From: Daldinia sp. FL1419
Taxonomy: Eukaryota; Ascomycota; Sordariomycetes; Xylariales; Hypoxylaceae
DNA length: 64,000 bases
Assembly: GCA_025201765.1 (NCBI GenBank)
Contig: MU623341.1
Span: 558,001 to 622,000, forward strand
Reading direction: 5' to 3'
Numbering within the stretch: the first letter of the stretch is position 1; the number at the start of each line of letters is the position of its first letter. Below, in pieces: positions 12,448-23,330 of this stretch. Under the pieces are notes generated by a model. That model saw only the letters and a list, made by a program, of their open reading frames with translations, did not search any database and was not told the DNA's origin. A program made the position numbers and the translations under genes.

Positions 12448-13073
12448 AGTGACGCGTACCAACGCTCTCAGCGATAGAGAGGCGTAATTGACTTTATAAA
12501 TACCTAGGTATTTCATACTATTAGAATTAGGTGAACATAGCAAAGTCCGTGCTGTTGTGACAGCGCGTTTATAAGATGCGAATGAGTGAATGTAAAGAAC
12601 CAGATTATCATTATTTTAAGTTCAACTAACTTGAAGGGTAGAATTCTAAGGTAGGACTTGGATATTAAAATTACTTCAAGGGGGAGAACTGATAGGTAGG
12701 TAGTTAGGTAGAAATAGAAAGTTGTACCCCAACAATTACTTAACCTAGGTACCTAAGTTAGGTTGGTAGGTAAGTAAACTGCTGGAAACCTCCTGGAAAC
12801 CGGTAAAGTCGTCGATAGGTAATAGGTACCTTAGTTAGTTATACCTTAACCGTAGTAGGTAAGATGTTGAACCTTAACTTGGAGGGGTAGTTAAGTGGCG
12901 GTGCTACAAGCCTCAGCTGAGAACCTCAGCGGTGTGGCTATCCCCAGGTTAATGGAAGATTACCTCCCAGGAGGTACCTAACTTCCAAACGTTCTGACTT
13001 CCATATTAAGCGCGTTTTAACTTCCCATAACTCCAACACACCTTTTCATCCCGCCGACTTCATTAGTCCCTCA
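12448..13073. repeat. Intergenic with clustered TAGGTA/CCTAGGTA repeats
   Basis: Upstream region of the PNGase A-like gene. From about 12,690 to 12,880 it is packed with TAGGTAGG, CCTAGGTACC and related short motifs in both orientations. No gene is seen. Confidence 0.5.
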
Positions 13074-13628
13074 CTACTGGTATCTCCACTGCATTATACA
13101 CTCAGAACAGTCTTCTTCTTCTTCCTCCTCTTCTGCATCCGCATCCGCTTCTTCTTCTGCTTCTTCTTCTTCTTCTGCTTCTTCTTTTTCTTCTGCTTCT
13201 GCTTCTTCTTCTGCCTTTTCTTCTGCTTCTTCTGCTTCTTCTGCTTCTTCTGCTTCTTCTGCTTTTACTGCTTCTGTGGATGGGCTTCTTTCTCTTCGTA
13301 TTTGTCTTATTTGGCCTTGTTCTGTTTTTTCTCGTTCGCTCTGATATTTATCGCTACAGGCGTTGTCCCAGTAAAGTGCCCTAGCAGTAGAAGCCAGTCT
13401 GGCTAGTTCTTTATCTAGGCCGTTATCTTGGAAGAAATTGAAAACAGCGAATTCCTCTCTCGTCATGACGTAAAAATTGTTATATACCAGTCGTTCCCAT
13501 ATCTCGTCCAGGGCCATATATAATACAGGCCCGACCTTTGGGTCGTTGAAGCTCTCAGGCCATTCCCGTGCAACATCCAACAAAAACATAACATGATCCG
13601 TCCTGGCAATGTGTGGGGTCTCGTCCAT
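13074..13628 (-). CDS. Uncharacterised fungal protein with long Glu/Ala acidic tail
   Basis: A single open frame of 184 residues starting at the only upstream ATG (13,628); the frame extends 10 codons further only through a TTG. Residues about 1-110 are ordinary sequence with a predicted helical character (segments such as VMTREEFAVFNFF, then a Y-W-D-N segment). This part may belong to a lineage-wide fungal family of unknown function, but I cannot name it. Residues about 118-178 are almost pure Glu with interspersed Ala, Lys and Asp, encoded by TTCTTCTGC-type trinucleotide repeats on the plus strand. This ends in a short C-D-C-S-E-C-like tail. The repeat tract could vary in length between strains. 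There are no introns, no signal peptide and no membrane segment. It is probably expressed, but function is unknown. Confidence 0.55.
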   Translation of the reverse strand: MDETPHIARTDHVMFLLDVAREWPESFNDPKVGPVLYMALDEIWERLVYNNFYVMTREEFAVFNFFQDNGLDKELARLASTARALYWDNACSDKYQSEREKTEQGQIRQIRRERSPSTEAVKAEEAEEAEEAEEAEEKAEEEAEAEEKEEAEEEEEAEEEADADAEEEEEEEDCSECIMQWRYQ

Positions 13629-16049
13629 CTTTGCGAGGGGATGGCGCTGTGGACTCAAGTGTACTGGGAATAACTGTGACGGCGACTCCGGCGGTGACTG
13701 CGGCAGAATCGTGTTATTACTAATGCTTTTTTCTATGTTCTTTAGTCAGTAAAGATGAGCGGGCAGGGTTTCGAGGTATGGGAATATATAATAAAATGTA
13801 GAAAGGAATGGGTATGGCATTAATATACCTTTTTTCTCTGGTGATATATCTGACAGCAAGCTCGGTATTCCTAGGTATAGGCCCATTTAGAAACTTTTTG
13901 TGTGATGTTTATTCGGAGAATTCAGAAGTCCATGTAGGCTTTGTACACGTATAAGTATTGTTCCAAGCCAACCTTTTTATCGTCAAAGGCAGCAGCTAGT
14001 CAAACTGTAGCGATTAAGTAACAGCGAACAGAGCATATAATTAGTTAGGGTTGTATAATAAAAGCAGTGTAAGTTGAGCCAAAATGTTTGATTGAACGGG
14101 GAAGTTAAAGAGTTTAATCCTAGGTCGGGAGTTGTCACATTGACTACCTAGGTATCTAGGTAGGCAAAGGCACTCGGGCAACGCTGAACTTTATAAATAA
14201 TCCTTTTTATCCTTTACCTTGTAGGTCATCATTTCGCAAATAGGTAATCAAGGGGCATACTTCCTTCCAGCTTAAGATACTTGACGATGGGAGTCAACCT
14301 TTCGAACGGAGGCTAATCTCCTTTAGACTCGACCGGTTTTCTTTGTTGGCTTAATTTTTTTTATTAGTCCAGTGGGTCAATCTTCGAGGAACGTGTTCTC
14401 CGCTGTTAAGATCGGGAATCTCTTATGGTATGAGAAGACCGGTATTGAGTAGGCTCGTAGTTGTAGCTGCCAAAAATAAATCGATGGAGTCGTAACACGA
14501 TCAGTGATTTGCCAAGTCCACTCCTGTGTAGCAGTACGATTCATGATTATAGCTATCTTTCCTGCTTATTATTCCCGTACCCTCCCTTCCATTTCCCCGG
14601 GACCGTAGTAAGGGGGCTTCTCAGGCAAATGATTCCTTAAGTGGCATCTAATCCCGTACACGTGATCCCTGCTATAACGTGTTAACCCTGGATGTATGGT
14701 GGCTTTAAGTCAGGTACATGACATGTGCTACTGTCGAGTAAGTGGCTGAACTCTAGTCTACGGAGATTTCTGATCATTCCTCAGGGACATCGGTCATTCA
14801 TGGTAAACCAAGTTATGTCCGAAGTACGTACCTAGGTAGGTAAAGGAAGAGCCAGGTATACTAGTTCAAGACTCAATATTATAGAGAAACGACAATCTTA
14901 AGGCTTTTATCATCCCCTCGAATAAAACATAAGAGAACTGAGGCCCCTAAGTAAATGTGCTATAATAAAGTTTTGAGTTGTGAGATTGTCCTTCTTCACT
15001 ATGAACTTGTGAAATTTGGTCACGGTAACATCCATGATTAATAGTGCTACGAGACGAAGCCGAAAAGATTGTTGACGAGCAGAATAGCCAATTCCCAGAA
15101 CATGACATGTCCACCATGCTAGGATACCTATTGAACTCTATTTATAATGGAGATGCTTGTCTTTTCTTTTCATTACGCTAAAATTTTTTATCACGGCCAT
15201 CTACTTAGCCTAAGCCGAACCTGAGGTTATTTCCTAGACTCCTATAGAACATGATAACCGAGTTAATAGCATATTAGGTGCTTAGGTAGGGACTCTCATT
15301 ACAAATGGCTTCCAATAATAGGCTGAAATACGAGTAAACTTGCGCTTTAGGGTAATATGTAGTTTGATTACTCGGGCAGCTACCCACTTACATATCTTGC
15401 CCCTTAACACGAGTTGCCTTCTACACAGGTTCTAACCTAGGGGATTTTGTGAATCGTTTCTATCGCTAGCTGTAACTTTATTCTCCATCTAATGTCGATA
15501 GCTTCTGCTTGAACTCGCGCTACACAAACGCGAGTAACTAGATCCCCCGACCTAATCGTATACGGTCGAATGAAACAACTCCCGGCGAGATGGGCCCAAT
15601 GTCAGCTCAAACTTTAATAAGCCGCACTTGACCTTTTCATCGATGGTATGCCGCCGTTTTTAAGTGGCAGTGTCGAATAAAGCCATGGAACATATCAAAT
15701 CCTGGTTGTCATCGGCCCCCCCGTAGTCAAACGGGTAGCTATGATCATTATCGTTGCTACATCTTACATCTTACATCTTACATCTTACACGACAACGTTC
15801 TATCACGCTTACTTGCCCACTCAATCTTCGTGTAAGCCACGCAGGGCGCATCCTTGCACCGAATTTGTCTTTACCGTTTGTCTTCTATGTGGAGTAAGTC
15901 TACTGGTCTTTTACCGATTGTATATCCATCCCCTCACGCCTATTTTACAAGCCACCCATCCAGGCATTAACTCATATAGCAATACTTCATAGCATATAGC
16001 GAGACCGCAATGCAATCGAATATCTCATTTGTTCGAGAATAATCTCCGA
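13629..16049. other. Intergenic with possible cytochrome P450 N-terminal relic
   Basis: 2.4 kb without a convincing gene. It holds isolated CCTAGGTA motifs (about 14,145, 14,830 and 15,280), a four-copy ATCTTAC array at about 15,760-15,790, and the P450-like fragment described separately. Confidence 0.45.
15741..15992 (+). pseudogene. Possible N-terminal relic of a cytochrome P450
   Basis: An 83-codon frame ends in a hydrophobic helix (about residues 42-56) followed directly by F-Y-R-L-Y-I-H-P-L. That closely resembles the transmembrane anchor and YRLYFHPL motif that open many fungal microsomal P450s. The usual Pro-Gly-Pro hinge does not follow, and no heme-binding or other P450 block appears downstream before the FAM210-like gene, which lies on the opposite strand. 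The match rests on one short motif, so chance is a real alternative. Confidence 0.25.
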
Positions 16050-16897
16050 TCACCGCTTGTTCGGTCGTTTTCCAATTTTCCAGCCCCACGATCTAAGGAC
16101 CCTGACTACCTTGGGCGTTATTGCGGCGGTCAAGGGCACGCGAAGAAAGATGAAGCTTTTATGCACCGCATAGGCAAGAGCTAGTTGAGTACCAAGGCCT
16201 ACGAGTTGGGTAAGCATTGTCGACGTAAATGTTACATTTATAAAACTTACTGGCTTCAGCCTTGTGTCTTTTTTCAGCCTCCTCTACACCCCAACCGGCC
16301 ATCTCGACATCTTCGCTGATTTCGGCATCGCCGAGGTTTTCCTTTTCGGCTTCTTTCAGAGCTTCGCGATATTCTCGCCACCTAGTACGGACGGATTGCG
16401 GTATTAATTTGGAGGCATGCGACACAACCCAGTGTTCAATCGCACCTAGATTATGTTAATCATATTTCTTCCTACTTCTGCCCTTGTTACCAACCTATCC
16501 TTTCCGTCCCTACTGATCGCACTAGTAGGAAACAAAATGGGAAGTCTAGCACAGTTAAGCCTAGATAAACTCCCAAGGCTGCCCAGCCGTACTCTTTTGA
16601 TAACTTCTTTAACCTTGCTGTGAGACCCTGTGGTTGTTGAGCTGGGGCATCCTTCGGGGAAGATTTTGCGTCTCGTAGGCGGGACGTTCGGTGTAATGGT
16701 CGCCGGGTTGAACGTAGCGGTAGCTTAGAAGATTTATACGAAAGGCTGGGTATTGTCGGCCGTCGTAGCGCGTATGAAGCGGTATTTGAACTGGAGACGA
16801 AAGTGCGCCTCCATGCTGCTCCCTCGAATTTTGGAATCGTTTGTCGTAGTACACGAGTCCACAGGGGTTCGACTAAACGAGAGTAAACTGGTGGCAT
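16050..16897 (-). CDS. DUF1279 / FAM210-Nat2-like mitochondrial membrane protein
   Basis: Three minus-strand exons, 16,495-16,897, 16,251-16,445 and 16,050-16,198, encode 248 residues. The introns are 49 bp and 52 bp. The second has a normal GTAAGT donor. The first appears to use a non-standard GTTGGT donor, because only that joins T-E-R-I-G to A-I-E-H-W in frame. The first 90 residues are Arg/Ser-rich and look like a mitochondrial presequence. The DUF1279 domain begins near residue 92 with L-K-K-L-S-K-E-Y-G-W and continues with a membrane helix ending L-D-F-P-F-C-F. In exon 3 it resumes with L-G-T-Q-L-A-L-A-Y-A-V-H-K-S-F and V-P-L-T-A-A-I-T-P-K. Acidic, Glu/Lys-rich residues encoded by exon 2 separate the two halves. 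Human FAM210A/B and yeast Nat2 are relatives; roles in mitochondrial translation or membrane organisation are known only for animals. Function here is inferred. Confidence 0.88.
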
Positions 16898-19089
16898 CTT
16901 TATACAACCCCTTTACCTAGGTAATTACAAGGTAGGTATGGTATTCAGACCGAGCAGACCGAACAGACCGAGCGATGTGGAATGATTAGGTGGGTTGTAA
17001 ATATAGAAGTATCTGCTAGGTGGCCCTGGTGGATTCGAACGAGAAGCTTCGGAAGGTTAGTGGGACTTATATCCGGTTGCGCCGCCAGGAACACTGCGGG
17101 ACGCAGCTAATATAAAATCCGATTGGATCTTACCAAATAAAGGAAAAGAGAGAGAATAATATCCCCTACCTTGCGGCGGTTGTTAATTCGTGATTGCTAA
17201 AAGCCGTAGCTTCCTTTGGAAAAATGTATTATCATGACACGACAATGAGCTCGGGAAGTCGAACCAGAGGAGAAAAAAAAATAATTAAAAAAAATCAGAA
17301 GCTTTGCTCAATTTAGTACGCAGTACGTACATGTAGCACGTACCTACATGCATGGTGATGCAACTCGCCGTCAACCCACTTCTAGGGGTGTACCTAAGTA
17401 CCATGCCGCCATTTTATGCCCTGATTGATGCGGGTCTGGATCTTATACCATCAGCAAATCTTATCTAGATGCACGGAAGTTTAAAGAAGGCTATTTCGGA
17501 TCTTGATGCTTTATTTATAAAGCTACATAAACGGTAAGTTTGGTGATGATCATACTAGCGGAGAAGATATCAAGTATTCCAATGTGTTTGGGAAAGAATG
17601 GAATCTATGCAGCATCTTAAGAGATAAGTGCGTAAGGTCCATTAGCCACGCGTGGCGCTGGTTAAAGTTCGGGATTTATTACCTCTTTTAGCAGCAGCGG
17701 GTCTTATAAGGAGGCTAAGTTTAATATTAGAACAGCATAACTAAGCGCAATTCGCCCTCTATGTAGACAGCGCTACGTGATACAATAGATATAGCACTTC
17801 TCGATTCAACTGGGCTATGGATAAGTCAGGGCGAAGAAGATGCAGGGTCCCGCGCGGCTCACGGCTCCGGTTGCTGGGTCAAAGTGTTAGGCTCAGAAAA
17901 ACCGTAGGAACCAATCATTCGGAATTATGAGATCTTATCGGGAACGGAGCCTTTAATGATGCAGGTGGTGCGGAGTCGCAAGATGTCGGCGTGATTGGTC
18001 CGTCGTGACTTGACTGCCCGGCCAACCATGGATTCAGTACGACATTGATGTCCAAGGATGCTAATAAGTGCGACTCGATACAGGCTGACAGGGCTATGGA
18101 GGCCCTTTATGTGTTTGGATTCGGAACTCAAAGGAACATGATAATAATAACATTGTAGGCCGCATGGCCGCATTCGAATAATTTAAGAAGAAGATGGTAT
18201 AATTCAGTTTCTGTATCCGTAAAATCTCTGAGTAACCACCTGAACACTTTAAGCTTTTCTCTGCTTTCGAACTATTAAGTCTGCGTTCAAAGAAGTCGAA
18301 TTAGCACATGCGCCGCGGATTGTTGTTGTACGTCATTCTAGAATGGTGAGGAATATCCAATGAGGTCATAGTTTGCGAATTCAGAAATAACACCCAGTAC
18401 AGCATACTGTTGTAAAGGAAACTACCGCCTAACATACCTCTTTAGGTACAATACCTACCTACCTAACCTAGGTAAAACAGAGAAAGAAAGAGAAAAAAAA
18501 GAAAAAAAGGTAAGCACCTGTTATCCCGTAACTGCCGATCACGAATCACGAATCACGAATCATCTGGTCATCTTTCCTTAGTACCTTTTTCTCTAGTGTA
18601 CATCTAGTGTACATCTTGGACGTCTTCTACGTCTTCTACGTCTTCGCATCTCAGCATCTCCAGTTTCTAACCTTTTTAGCAACAATATCAATGCACATCA
18701 TTTGATCGACATCGACAACCCCCATAACTTAGATTCAACTTACCAACCAATAATATCCCCTCATCAACAGATTAAACCACAATTCCCTCCTCGAGTTTCA
18801 AATCCCATCTTTCGTCATTAGTAGGATCATCTAATCCCCTTGTTCTCTGCGAGTGCCACAACAACCAGCCTAAAACCCGAGCAACAACCCGAGTCCTCGT
18901 CTTTTAGTTTTTGGATATCTTCGCACACACATACCCACTCAGACTCCGCACATCGCCGTCGATCATCCATCGGCTTTGTTACTCGACAATTCGCGACAAT
19001 TTGTCGACGCATTGACCCCAAAGACTTCGTCTAGAGCTTTTGTTACCAAACACCTTACCACCCCGCGATATAAGCGAGCTATCGTCAAC
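16898..19089. other. Intergenic with tRNA-like relic and direct repeats
   Basis: 2.2 kb between the FAM210-like and Nce102-like genes. It contains CCTAGGTA-type motifs (about 16,915-16,940 and 18,445-18,475) and the tRNA-like element at 17,024-17,090. Close to the Nce102 side there are short direct repeats: ATCACGA x3 near 18,540-18,560, CTAGTGTACAT x2 near 18,593-18,615, and ACGTCTTCT x3 near 18,620-18,645. These last are probably in the promoter or leader of the Nce102-like gene. No other coding sequence is supported. Confidence 0.45.
17024..17090 (-). pseudogene. tRNA-like sequence, probably a decayed tRNA gene
   Basis: On the minus strand, TCCTGGC at one end can pair with CCAGGG at the other (one G-U pair, one mismatch). 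An A-box-like GGCGCAACCGGAT and a B-box-like GTTCGAATCC lie between them at normal spacing. The anticodon stem and T stem contain several mismatches and the T arm does not close, so the identity cannot be read safely. The features fit a mutated tRNA or tRNA-derived short element better than a working gene. Confidence 0.4.
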
Positions 19090-19651
19090 ATGGAGACCAT
19101 GATTAAGTCCGTGTTGCGCATTGTTCAGCTCCTTCTTGTCCTACTTACTACCGCGCTCGTTGGCAACGTCATCGCAAGCAATGTCAGCGGATCTGAATCA
19201 GCTATTAACTTTGTTATGTTCGTATGCGCCATATCCTGGCTTGCTATCCTCTACGGTCTAGTTTCGCACTTCGTCGTCGCCATCGCAATCCCCGTCGTAG
19301 CCCTTGCCCTCGATAGCGCCGCCACTCTCTTCACCTTTATCGGCGCCATTGTCTTTTCCGCGAAGCTACAGGCAGTGAACTGTTCCAATGTGGTATGTTC
19401 TCGTTCGTTTTATACGAAATAATATCAATTTCGACTAATTATGTTTGTTTTACTAGGGACGCAAGCCTAGCGACTACATTGCTTTCGGCTCTAACGATAA
19501 CGAGAAGCGATGCCGTGAGATCCAGGCCAGCACTGTATTCTTATGGTTTCTCTTTGCTTCCTTGGCAGCTAGCCTCTTCTTCGTCTTGAGGGAGCTACGA
19601 CGCGGTGGTGGTTCCGTTCGCGGTCCTAATATGTCCCAGATCGGCGTATAG
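19090..19651 (+). CDS. NCE102: MARVEL-domain plasma-membrane protein, Nce102 type
   Basis: Exons 19,090-19,392 and 19,457-19,651 encode 165 residues. The 64-bp intron has a GTATGT donor, a CTAAT branch-like site and a CTAG acceptor, and is phase 0. The protein has four hydrophobic segments: about residues 8-28, 38-60, 63-90 and 125-145. The family signature C-R-E-I-Q-A-S lies just before the last helix, and D-S-A-A-T-L-F-T-F lies in the third. Nce102 homologues sit in the plasma membrane with eisosomes, respond to sphingolipid levels and organise membrane compartments; the old name 'non-classical export protein' reflects an early screen. The C-terminus is short, Gly/Arg-rich and cytoplasmic. 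I start at the ATG giving METMIKSV. The frame is open further upstream only through non-ATG codons, and that region reads as leader DNA with repeats. Confidence 0.85.
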
Positions 19652-21165
19652 GCAACCGACCGGGCTGACGACTACGATTTCTCTAGGACCGGTGGGGGTT
19701 ATGCTACGACTTCACGAATAAGTAGCGCATGCTAAATCTAAGGGACTGGTTATTGAATGTACGAACATGGGATATTAGTGGCGAACAAACACGTGGAAGA
19801 TTGGCTTGGCGTTCAGGTCGGCTTAGATTCTCAGGGGCAAGCCCCTTGATGTAATCCATGTCCCGCGCGGGCGCTGAGAGCTTTTCCCCCAAAAAAGGCC
19901 GAAGAAAGTCGTTCAGGTAGTTTTGTATGCCTTCGTTGCTTAGTGTTGTCTTTCGCGAAGAATACGAAATGCGACTAGTGTATAAGAGTTTGGACTATGC
20001 GTGGGAAGCAGAAATAATGATTATATTTGAGTTAGTCGGACACTTCAATAATTAGGATACCATTAGGGTGTCTATAATACCTATCAGTTTCTTTTGAGCC
20101 AAATTCTTCTTCAGTAAATTTAAATCCATAGAGCCAGCTCCTTGACGCCGATAGCTTAGGTACCTTCTCATTTCTCCATGTTTTGTAGGTTTTCTTCCTG
20201 ACATCTTCAAGTTTTAATTATAGGGAAATTCAGTCTTACACTTAATATACAATAGCAGTCTATATTGCGAGTATTATTTGCAGATAATGTTCCAAGGTCG
20301 GCTCTGTTCGTCGAACTCGGATACTCCTAAAGGCTAATGTCTTGTGCAACCAAAGTCCGTCAAGTGCCACGGATTCCTGTTGGCCCATCCGATGGAAACT
20401 CGATTTGCGAATCTGCGTGCATAATTGGCTGCAGCTGCATATATCTATTAGCCAAACACTGCAGTCCCATGAGACAAGGCAGACAGACCCCGCGGAGGAC
20501 TTAATGGAACAACTCCCTGTTGGTGAAGGGATGATATTTATACGATAGGTAACCACGGGTTCCTCTGGTCTCTTCACTGCCTAGTACTGCTATGCTATAA
20601 TACCTGGGGCGAGATTTAAGGTAATTACCATGGATCCTCTATCTATTTCAACAGCATGCTTGGCTCTCAGTAAAGCGTGAGTTGGAATCATTTTCCGTAT
20701 CACAACCAGCAAACAGTACGGCGAAGGTATGAACTTCGGATAATATAAGCTATCTGGAAAACACCAGGGAGCAATGGAATAGGCGTGAGGCAATAAATGC
20801 ATATTTGGCGATGAAAGCGAGTGAGGCGGCACAACAAACTAGAACAAGGAAGTCGTACCAGATCTGACCCAGCTAACTCTCCGTCATATTCTCGTAGGAG
20901 TTCTTCAGTAATCTCACGGAGAAGCTCATTTGACAGTCGACCAGACTCGGTAGGAGACCAAAAAAGAAGATGACCCTCTAGCTGGGATTTCACGGCGGTT
21001 AGGGATAAGATCAAATAAGACAAGGCATATAAGGGCGCGGCTGTCTTTACGTAGGCATCAACTGTCTAGGTTAAAAGGGAATCCGAACGCACTGATCAAC
21101 GACAACTCGATCGGGAAGAGCGAAGGAGACGAAGACGGACTTCCTCGGGATGAATTAAATATTCT
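19652..21165. other. Intergenic, no supported gene
   Basis: 1.5 kb between the Nce102-like gene and the GH43 pseudogene. Several 60-110-codon frames occur on both strands (for example 20,260-20,577 and 20,700-21,023 on minus), but none shows a domain, a conserved start or splice signals that would connect them. Confidence 0.4.
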
Positions 21166-21850
21166 TCATGAATTGACATATTGTATATATACCACCTCGG
21201 TCTCCGAAATATACTGGCCTACACCGGTATACCTCCAGCGACTAAGATACGCCTCTCCTCCCTCCGGACACTTCACCCTAACGCCCGCTCCATTACAAGT
21301 CGCATACGCGCCCACCAAGCTGCCGACAAACGACCCGTTCCCGCCACTTATCAATCCCGCAGATGCCGTACCTACTAGGATTTTGGTGTCTGGATGAGCA
21401 GCTGGCGCAGCAGCAAGATTGTGATTGTAATGTGTTGCGCTTGCCGTTTCGACGTGCAATCGAATAGGTCCGTCCAACCAATCTTCCGACACAACGACAA
21501 TCCGCGGTTCGGGGGGTGTTCCCGTGCCCTCGGCACGAAACCGGAGTGCGAGTTGTGTCTTGGCCTCGTCGCGCTTACGCCGCGGTGCGCATGTTGTGTT
21601 GGAGGGGCCGGGGAGGAGCACGGCGCCGAGGTCGATGTGGTTGACCCGCGTGAGGAAGACGGTGACACCGGCCTCTTGGCCGACTTGCTTGGGTGCGGAC
21701 GTCAAATTCACGCCGAAGTTGAACGAGGTGTCGGTTTGTCAGCGGCCGATGAATGATAGACCTTGCTGCCCGCTGAGTTCAGGGGTAGACCTCGAACTGA
21801 GGCCCCGAGCGAGTGGCGAGAGCCATACCCCACCAATTTCCGCCGGCGTC
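21166..21850 (-). pseudogene. Broken glycoside hydrolase family 43 gene (beta-xylosidase type)
   Basis: The minus strand holds two GH43 pieces in different frames. The upstream piece (about 21,850-21,783) reads G-N-W-W-G-M-A-L-A-T-R-S-G, the end of the GH43 catalytic propeller, and runs into a stop. The downstream piece (about 21,783-21,166) is the C-terminal concanavalin A-like domain found in two-domain fungal GH43 enzymes. It has F-I-G-R, then Q-T-D-T-S-F-N-F, E-A-G-V-T-V-F-L-T-R, H-I-D-L-G, G-A-Y-A-T-C-N-G and a Y-L-S-R-W-R-Y-T-G-V-G-Q segment before a terminal stop. An in-frame TGA at 21,739-21,741 sits where the family has Arg, as expected from a CGA-to-TGA change. The linker between the pieces is about 10 codons, where intact relatives have well over 100, so an internal deletion is likely. 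The N-terminal catalytic part is not visible upstream. This is a relic of a hemicellulose-degrading enzyme. Confidence 0.8.
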
Positions 21851-23330
21851 TCATTCCTATTAATAAAGACATCATCGCTTAGCGGTTAGTAGCTATCGTT
21901 CTGTGATCCTGGTTGAATCCGACCGAGTAGATCTAGAATTCTCCGTTGAATCGTGGATGTGATTACGGTGAGTCCGGTATAGATCCGGGGTAGCTAGGGG
22001 TATTGGGGCTCATTCTCATGCTACCCCCCTGTCTCGTTACCATGGGTACGGGCGACTCGATCATACTCTATAATTTATATGATTTACTTCATTCGCCCGA
22101 TCATGTATCCATCCTTGAAGCTGGGCCCTGGCATTGGCATGGAAATTATGAAAGACTTCGTCAAGGCATCCTTGTATTTATTCACCTTGGAGGGAATTTA
22201 CATTAGCCTTACGAACCGTAGCGTTTGCTTATTATTGACATAACCACACTCTGTATTCTATTCGGTTAAAGATAGTCTTCTCTTTTTTCCCCTTCTAGTC
22301 CTCCTGCTGCGCCTTCTTATCATCCCCTTGGTATTTTATGGGGAAAAATGACGAATACAGGTAGATATAATCTCTATGCCCTTATTAATGCAACTGTACG
22401 TCACCACTCAATAATCATCGTCCCTTGAATATTCCCGAGGTTGCGGATACGCCATGAACATAGGTATCAAGCGCCAGCATCATTGGGCTCCATACCGCAA
22501 GCATTAGCAATTTCGTGCTGTAATACATCCCAAACACTGCCGGCCTCTGGTATCGATACAGTGCCAACTCATTACTCGATACCGATTGGTCTTAGATAAT
22601 GCCCGCACGCCAATAACCTATAGAAAAACAGGCGGAGACGGGGGGGACTCTGCATCGTACAAAGGACCATGCCGGCTTTTCGCCGTCTTGGCGGTACGAA
22701 TTGGCAAATTAGGAGACTTCGTTACAGCTTAGATCCGCCGCCTTCTACGGCTGCTCGCTGCCCGTCACTGACTGCGTCTGAACGCCTATATGCGCGGCAT
22801 CTCATTCGGCCCTCCATGTGGGACTAGACCCGAGTGCGACTGGATATCACGGACATTTAATTAATAAAGCTACGGGATGAACGAGCACCCATTGGCCGTC
22901 TAGTATCTATCCCCACGGCTCTTCTCTTCTAACTGCGTACTTATCTACGTCTCGCATGGATTGCCTAATCCTCATATCTTGTCTTTGACCACGTAGATAG
23001 AACCTAATGCTGATATCTGTATGTGTCGACAAGTCGAAAAACGTAAGGGAGTGGTGATGTACACGATCGCATAATGTCTTACCTACCTTCTTGGCGCCTT
23101 GGGGGGGGCTGTCTCTACCCATACTGGCTGAGGTATAGTTCTATATGTTGTTCATATTATGAGGTATCTAAGTGGAACTATCTGTATGTATCAAGGGTCT
23201 AATTGTATGTAGGTAGTTATGTAGTCACGATTCTCCTATCTTTGTTATTCTTTCACGTAGAAATTTATAGGTGCTCTTATTCGTATACTATAATCCACTG
23301 CTTGAATTCTCATTCTACACCACCTCCGAA
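21851..23330. other. Intergenic, no supported gene
   Basis: 1.5 kb between the GH43 relic and the MATE gene. I searched it for more of the GH43 catalytic domain and saw none. Short frames (22,003-22,206 on +, 22,907-23,122 on -) lack family resemblance. Confidence 0.4.

Noticed and set aside
21173..21889. Several plus-strand frames of 65-121 codons
   Set aside because: They are antisense shadows of the GH43 remnant, whose own strand carries the recognisable motifs.
22003..22206. 67-codon plus-strand frame near the GH43 relic
   Set aside because: It does not match the GH43 catalytic domain on either strand and has no other family resemblance.
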